NCBI GenBank assembly: GCA_027031685.1
Contig: JALVPS010000313.1
Coordinates: forward strand, 1 to 13,033
DNA: 13,033 nt
DNA from: Gammaproteobacteria bacterium
GTDB lineage: Bacteria; Pseudomonadota; Gammaproteobacteria; UWMA-0217
Direction of reading: 5' to 3'
The notes beneath the pieces were generated by a model that worked only from the letters and a program-made list of their open reading frames with translations, searched no databases and had not been told where the DNA came from. Positions 9,252-13,033 of the stretch are shown here, piece by piece. The stretch's first letter is position 1; the number at the start of each line of letters is the position of its first letter. The translations under genes were made by a program, and so were the position numbers.

Positions 9252-10595
9252 GTGCAGGATCAGCATCGCAACGACCGCCAGCGCGTCGCCGAGTCCGTGC
9301 AGCGGGCCCTGGAGGCCGCCCGCCGGCTGGGCGCCAGCGCCGCCGAGGCCAGCGCCAGCATAGACAGCGGCCTGAGCGTCAACGTGCGCCTGGGCGAGGT
9401 GGAGACGCTGGAGTACCACCGTGGCCAGAACCTGGCCGTCACCGTCTACCAGGACCACGCCAAGGGCAGCGCCAGCACTGCCGACCTGTCGTCGGCCGCG
9501 GTCACCGAGGCGGTGGAGGCGGCCCTGCGCATCGCCCGCCACACTTCCAGCGACCCCTGCGCCGGACTGGCCGACCCCGACCTGCTGGCGCGCGACTTCC
9601 CCGACCTGGACCTGTACCACCCGTGGGACATCGACGCCGCGGCGGCCATCGAGCTGGCGCGCGCCTGCGAGGCGGCCGGGCGCGCCGTGGATGCGCGCAT
9701 CACCAATTCCGATGGCGCCTCCGTGGACGCCTTCGAGGGCGTGTCCGCCTACGGCAACACGCACGGCTTCCTGGGCCTGCGCGAGGGCACCCGCCACAGC
9801 ATCAGCTGCTCGCTCATCGCCGAGGACGAGGGCGGTATGCAGCGCGACTACTGGTACACCCTGTCGCGCGTGCCGGACACGCTGGAGGCGCCCGAGGCGG
9901 TGGGCCGGCGCGCCGCCGAGCGCGCCCTGCGCCGCCTGGGCGGGCGCAAGCTGGACACCCGCAAGGCGCCGGTGCTGTTCGCACCGGAGCTGGCGCGCGG
10001 CCTGGCCGGCCACTTCGTGGCCGCCATCTCCGGCGGCGCCCTGTACCGCAAGGCCAGCTTCCTGCTCGACACCCTGGGGCAGGCTGTCTTCCCCGACTTC
10101 GTGCGCGTGCACGAGGACCCCTTCATCCCGCGCGCCCTGGGCAGCGCCGCCTTCGACCAGGAGGGGGTGGCCACGCAGCGGCGCGACATCGTGCGCGACG
10201 GCGTGCTGCAGGGCTACGTGCTGAGCAGCTACTCGGCCTGCAAGCTGGGCCTGCACAGCACCGGTAACGCCGGCGGCGTGCACAACCTCATCGTCGACCC
10301 CGGCCCGGAGGCACTGGACCTGAACGGCCTGCTGCGGCGCATGGACACCGGCCTGCTGGTCACCGAGCTCATCGGCCACGGCGTCAACACCGTCACCGGC
10401 GACTACTCGCGCGGCGCGGCCGGCTTCTGGGTGGAAGGCGGCCGCCCGCAGTACCCGGTGGAGGAGATCACCATCGCCGGCAACCTGCGCGACATGTTCC
10501 ACGGCCTGCTGGCGGTGGGTAGCGACGTGGACCCGCGTGGCAACATCCGCACCGGGTCCTGGCTGGTGGAGGAGATGACCATCGCCGGTCACTGA
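9252..10595 (+). CDS. tldE: Metalloprotease subunit TldE (PmbA)
   Basis: This is the partner of TldD, also called PmbA, from the same fold family but without the H-E-x-x-x-H zinc site. It forms the other half of the barrel-shaped heterodimer that encloses the protease chamber. The product has 447 residues (E. coli 450). Hallmarks are R-L-G-E-V-E-T-L-E-Y-H-R-G near the start and T-N-S-D-G-A-S-V at mid-protein. The C-terminal run includes S-T-G-N-A-G-G-V-H-N-L, V-T-E-L-I-G-H-G-V-N-T-V-T-G-D-Y-S-R-G-A-A-G-F-W and Y-P-V-E-E-I-T-I-A-G-N-L-R-D-M. The GTG at 9252 fits the homologous N-terminus; GGAG (9237-9240) and GGA (9244-9246) lie upstream as ribosome-binding options. The frame is open back to 9117, but that extension overlaps tldD and is unlikely. 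The gene lies 76 nt after tldD on the same strand, suggesting joint expression. Confidence 0.95.
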   Translation: MQDQHRNDRQRVAESVQRALEAARRLGASAAEASASIDSGLSVNVRLGEVETLEYHRGQNLAVTVYQDHAKGSASTADLSSAAVTEAVEAALRIARHTSSDPCAGLADPDLLARDFPDLDLYHPWDIDAAAAIELARACEAAGRAVDARITNSDGASVDAFEGVSAYGNTHGFLGLREGTRHSISCSLIAEDEGGMQRDYWYTLSRVPDTLEAPEAVGRRAAERALRRLGGRKLDTRKAPVLFAPELARGLAGHFVAAISGGALYRKASFLLDTLGQAVFPDFVRVHEDPFIPRALGSAAFDQEGVATQRRDIVRDGVLQGYVLSSYSACKLGLHSTGNAGGVHNLIVDPGPEALDLNGLLRRMDTGLLVTELIGHGVNTVTGDYSRGAAGFWVEGGRPQYPVEEITIAGNLRDMFHGLLAVGSDVDPRGNIRTGSWLVEEMTIAGH

Positions 10596-10641
10596 GCCTG
10601 GCCGTGGACGGCATCGACGCCGAGCGGCTGCCTTGTCCGCT

Positions 10642-10681
10642 GCGCGGCGCGGCCCCTGCCCGCGACTTCTGGGCGCCGCGC
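10642..10681 (+). terminator. GC-rich 9-bp inverted repeat after tldE
   Basis: GCGCGGCGC (10642-10650) is perfectly complementary to GCGCCGCGC (10673-10681), with a 22-nt loop. It begins about 47 nt after the tldE stop, where an operon end is expected. No U-tract follows, so it is at best a non-canonical terminator or an mRNA 3'-end stabiliser. GC-rich DNA gives such repeats by chance fairly often, hence the low confidence. The rest of the gap from 10596 to 10851 shows only a small CATGC/GCATG hairpin (10725-10742) and the possible promoter noted separately; I see no gene in it. Confidence 0.25.
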
Positions 10682-10817
10682 CACCCGTCCGTGCAGGGGG
10701 AGCGGCGGGAGGCGCGACGACCGTCATGCCCTGCGGAGCATGCACTTGCCGGCGGTACTGGCTTGCATTTCGTCCTAACTGTCCCCACGGTGCCTGGAGT
10801 GAGCCGTTGCCCCCCGG

Positions 10818-10823
10818 TAAACT
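10818..10823 (+). promoter_or_regulatory. Possible -10 box before the secreted-protein gene
   Basis: TAAACT matches the sigma-70 -10 consensus at four of six positions and is followed by a C/G-rich discriminator, 29 nt before the ATG at 10852. The -35 region is poor (nothing close to TTGACA about 17 nt upstream). It is one of the few AT-leaning spots in this intergenic region. The gene's ribosome-binding site is AAGGGA (10844-10849), unusually close to the start codon. Confidence 0.25.
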
Positions 10824-10851
10824 CGCGCCCTCCAACGCCGTCCAAGGGAAC

Positions 10852-11898
10852 ATGAAGCTCGTCGGTCACCTCCTTCGCCCGTTGCGCCGCCTGTTGCCCC
10901 GGCTGCTGGGCTGCGTGCTGGCCGTGTCGGTGGTGCAGGCGGCGGAGGTGGACAGCTACACCCATCGTGGCGCGGATCTGCCGGACATCACCGATCTGCT
11001 CAATGGCGAGGTGCGGCAACGCATCACCGCCGCCGTGCAGGAGGCCAACGTCCGCCTCGACCAGAAGCGGGCCCTGGCGCGCAAGCTGGGCCTCACCCCG
11101 GAACATGGCTGCGATCCGGGGCCGCTCTACCAGGCCCTCGGCAAGCGCCTGTCCGGCTTCGTGTTCGGCCGCATCGAGAAGTTCATCGACGCCCTGCCGA
11201 CCGAGCTGCGCGCCGCCAACCGCAAGGAGGCGTCCATCTACCGCGACTTCCGCTTCACCGACGCCCCCAGTCTCACGGCGCGTGACTGGCTGGCCTCGCT
11301 GGTGCGTGTCAACAGTCAGTACGTGGGGGCCGACAAGTTTGGCCACTTCTTCAGCGAGGGCTGGCAGTTCTACCGCTACCACTACCAGGACCACGACAGC
11401 CTGGACGCCACCCTGTTGCGCGGCGCCCTCATGGAGACCAGCTACTACGGCCGCCTGGCCACCGCCGTGTACAGCTACGCCGACCTGGTGGCCAACTTCC
11501 AGGGCATGCGTTTCTGGAACGCCGTGCTGGGCGAGCAGCCGGACGTGCTCACCGGCCGTCGGCCGGCGCCCCTGGTGGTCTGCCGCGGCGGCCATTTCCG
11601 CCTGGTGCGCACCTTCGACTGGCGCGACTACGTGGACGCCGCCTGGGACGAGGCCGTCAACTGCGACGACTTCGCCGACGCCGGGCTGCTGCAGCGTGTG
11701 CGCGCCCGTCTGCCGCACAACGGCGCGCCGCTGGGCTGCTTCACCGGCGGCAACGACCTGTCCGCCCTGCGCCGCAAGTACGGCCCCTGGGCGCCGGCCC
11801 TGCTCAACGAGCGCTCGGGTGTGGTGCAGCGCGGCGTGCTGGACGTGATCGAGCGGCTGCTGGTGGCCAACCGGGGCGGGCACCGCCGCATGGACTGA
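10852..11898 (+). CDS. Secreted protein of unknown function with D-K-F-G-H-F-F motif
   Basis: I do not recognise this 348-residue protein by name. The N-terminus is a Sec signal peptide: a basic region with several Arg (residues 2-17), a hydrophobic stretch of about residues 18-28, and a likely cleavage after V-Q-A (Ala30), so the mature protein should be periplasmic or exported. A Cys at 21 (L-L-G-C) resembles a lipobox but sits before the hydrophobic core, so a lipoprotein is less likely. The centre has Y-V-G-A-D-K-F-G-H-F-F-S-E-G-W-Q-F-Y (Asp161, Lys162, His165, Glu169). It is followed by M-E-T-S-Y-Y-G (Glu195) and Y-S-Y-A-D-L-V-A-N-F-Q-G-M-R-F-W (Asp211, Asn215). These clustered charged and aromatic residues look like a conserved functional core. 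Four mature-part cysteines (87, 244, 271, 296) could form two disulfides. The ATG is preferred because it gives the signal peptide and has AAGGGA just upstream. The gene appears to be its own transcription unit between tldE and cysS. Confidence 0.85.
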   Translation: MKLVGHLLRPLRRLLPRLLGCVLAVSVVQAAEVDSYTHRGADLPDITDLLNGEVRQRITAAVQEANVRLDQKRALARKLGLTPEHGCDPGPLYQALGKRLSGFVFGRIEKFIDALPTELRAANRKEASIYRDFRFTDAPSLTARDWLASLVRVNSQYVGADKFGHFFSEGWQFYRYHYQDHDSLDATLLRGALMETSYYGRLATAVYSYADLVANFQGMRFWNAVLGEQPDVLTGRRPAPLVVCRGGHFRLVRTFDWRDYVDAAWDEAVNCDDFADAGLLQRVRARLPHNGAPLGCFTGGNDLSALRRKYGPWAPALLNERSGVVQRGVLDVIERLLVANRGGHRRMD

Positions 11899-11927
11899 AC
11901 CGCCGCCCATCCGCATGCCTTTCGGGC

Positions 11928-11958
11928 TAGAATGCCTCCCCAGTCAGCAGCCCGGGAG
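11928..11958 (+). promoter_or_regulatory. Probable cysS promoter -10 and ribosome-binding site
   Basis: TAGAAT (11928-11933) matches the sigma-70 -10 consensus at five of six positions, with transcription expected to begin near 11940. No good -35 is visible about 17 nt upstream. GGGAG (11954-11958) lies 5 nt before the cysS ATG and is the best Shine-Dalgarno sequence in the window. A small hairpin can be drawn across the -10 (GCATGCC at 11913-11919 with GGC at 11925-11927 and ATGC at 11932-11935), probably by chance. No clear terminator for the upstream gene is seen in the 65-nt gap. Confidence 0.4.
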
Positions 11959-11963
11959 TGTCC

Positions 11964-13033
11964 ATGACCTTCCACATCCACAACACCCAGACCGGCCGCA
12001 AGGAGCCCTTCGAGCCCCTCGACCCGCAGCGCGTGACCATGTACGTGTGCGGGCCCACGGTCTACAACTACATCCACATCGGCAATGCCCGTCCCATCGT
12101 CGTGTTCGACGTGGTGTACCGTCTGCTGCGCCGGTTCTACCCGGGCATGGTGTACGCCCGCAACCTCACCGACGTGGACGACAAGATCAACCAGGCGGCG
12201 GCCGAGGAGGGCATCTCCATCCGCGCCCTCACCGACCGCTACATCACCGCCTTCCACGAGGACGTGGCCGCCCTGGGCACGCTGCCGCCCAGCGTGGAGC
12301 CGCGCGCCACCGAGTACATCGGGCGCATGATCGACATGATCGAGCGCCTGCTGGCGGCCGGCTGCGCCTACCGGGCCGATGGCCACGTGCTGTTCGACGT
12401 GACCGCCGTGCCCGACTACGGCGCCCTGTCGCACCGCCGCCTGGAGGACCTGCTGGCCGGCGCGCGGGTGGAGGTGGCCGGCTACAAGCGCCACCCGGCC
12501 GACTTCGTGCTGTGGAAGCCCTCCACGGCCGAGCTGCCGGGCTGGGACAGCCCCTGGGGGCGGGGGCGGCCCGGCTGGCACCTGGAGTGCTCCACCATGA
12601 TCGAGAGCGAGCTGGGCGAGACCATCGACATCCACGGCGGCGGCCAGGACCTGGTCTTCCCGCACCACGAGAACGAGCGCGCCCAGAGCCGCTGCGCCCA
12701 CCACGGCAAGCCCTTCGTGCGCTACTGGATGCACAACGGCTACATCACCATGGCCGGCGAGAAGATGTCCAAGTCGCAGGGCAACTTCTTCACCCTGCGC
12801 GAGGTGCTGCGGCAGGCCCCCGGCGAGGCGGTGCGCTTCGCCCTGCTGGGCGGCCACTACCGCTCGCCCCTGGACTGGTCGCCGGAGGTCCTGCAGCAGG
12901 CGCGCGCCAGCCTGGACGGGCTGTACAACGCCCTGCTGGGGGCGGCCGAGGTGACGCACGCCGAGTGCGAGGCGCCGGCGGCGGTTGTGGAGGCGCTGCT
13001 GGACGATCTCAACACGCCGCTGGCCATGGCCGC
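11964..13033 (+). CDS. cysS: Cysteinyl-tRNA synthetase (5' part)
   Basis: This class I aminoacyl-tRNA synthetase charges tRNA-Cys with cysteine using ATP. The window holds the first 356 residues of a protein usually about 460 long; the gene runs off the right edge, so the rest of the DALR-type helical region and the anticodon-binding domain are missing. The catalytic signatures are intact: the HIGH-type H-I-G-N at residues 38-41 (after M-Y-V-C-G-P-T-V-Y-N-Y-I) and K-M-S-K-S at 267-271. All four zinc ligands that select cysteine are present: Cys29, Cys209 (H-L-E-C-S-T-M), His234 and Glu238 (F-P-H-H-E-N-E), in register with E. coli Cys28/Cys209/His234/Glu238. I translated the whole segment from the ATG at 11964 and found no frameshift or stop. 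It has its own probable promoter and a good ribosome-binding site. Confidence 0.97.
   Translation, partial: MTFHIHNTQTGRKEPFEPLDPQRVTMYVCGPTVYNYIHIGNARPIVVFDVVYRLLRRFYPGMVYARNLTDVDDKINQAAAEEGISIRALTDRYITAFHEDVAALGTLPPSVEPRATEYIGRMIDMIERLLAAGCAYRADGHVLFDVTAVPDYGALSHRRLEDLLAGARVEVAGYKRHPADFVLWKPSTAELPGWDSPWGRGRPGWHLECSTMIESELGETIDIHGGGQDLVFPHHENERAQSRCAHHGKPFVRYWMHNGYITMAGEKMSKSQGNFFTLREVLRQAPGEAVRFALLGGHYRSPLDWSPEVLQQARASLDGLYNALLGAAEVTHAECEAPAAVVEALLDDLNTPLAMA

Noticed and set aside
7649..10853. Long minus-strand open frames (533 and 567 residues) over tldD and tldE, and similar ones over the secreted-protein gene and cysS.
   Set aside because: They have the same Ala/Gly/His/Gln-rich shadow composition and no motifs, and they lie opposite well-supported genes. 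They follow from the scarcity of stop codons at high GC.
10604..10855. An 83-residue open frame in the tldE-to-secreted-protein gap.
   Set aside because: Composition is shadow-like (Pro/Arg/Ala), it has no ribosome-binding site or recognisable motif, and it overlaps the start of the next gene.
10852..10944. A possible lipoprotein signal (L-L-G-C, Cys21) in the secreted protein.
   Set aside because: The hydrophobic core lies mostly after the Cys and a good signal peptidase I site (V-Q-A, Ala30) follows, so ordinary Sec export is more likely.

Overview
This 13 kb window is high-GC (roughly 70 % by eye) and tightly packed, with every recognised gene on the + strand. It looks like a core chromosomal segment of a gammaproteobacterium, plausibly of the Chromatiales/Ectothiorhodospiraceae type. 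The basis is the gene set and order: rsfS-rlmH, then maf-rng-yhdP-nitrilase-tldD-tldE, then cysS. YhdP, RNase G and RlmH all match the gammaproteobacterial forms. The taxonomic guess is inference from protein likeness and gene order only. There is no sign of recent transfer: no integrase, transposase, tRNA, CRISPR array or phage gene.

Layout. Positions 1-755 hold the 3' end of rsfS (ribosome silencing) and rlmH (23S rRNA methylation), 3 nt apart. A short, very A-rich stretch (771-830) separates them from the next run and overlaps the start of maf. Positions 809-6786 hold maf (nucleotide pyrophosphatase), rng (RNase G, sharing an ATGA overlap with maf) and the very long yhdP (AsmA-like outer-membrane lipid-transport protein). 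A 104-nt spacer follows. Positions 6891-10595 hold a nitrilase-family amidase (nit), tldD (GTGA overlap with nit) and tldE/pmbA, which encode the two halves of the TldD/TldE metalloprotease. A 256-nt intergenic stretch contains a GC-rich inverted repeat and a possible promoter. Positions 10852-11898 encode a secreted protein I do not recognise. A 65-nt spacer with a good -10-like hexamer precedes cysS, which runs off the right edge.

How the genes fit together. rsfS, rlmH and rng act on ribosomes and rRNA, Maf cleans the nucleotide pool, and YhdP serves the envelope. Nit is probably a metabolite-repair amidase, and TldD/TldE is an intracellular peptidase. The cluster is a housekeeping arrangement found in pieces across Gammaproteobacteria. 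Here the nadD-side genes (rsfS-rlmH) are joined directly to the maf-rng-yhdP run, without the mreBCD or mrdA-rodA genes that often sit nearby in other members of the class.

I found no convincing new multi-gene system. The most open question is the secreted 348-residue protein before cysS, which has a D-K-F-G-H-F-F motif and four cysteines in its mature part. Four of the ten genes (rlmH, nit, tldD, tldE) appear to start with GTG. Several of the long apparent reading frames extend far upstream of, or lie antisense to, the real genes because the high GC content removes stop codons.
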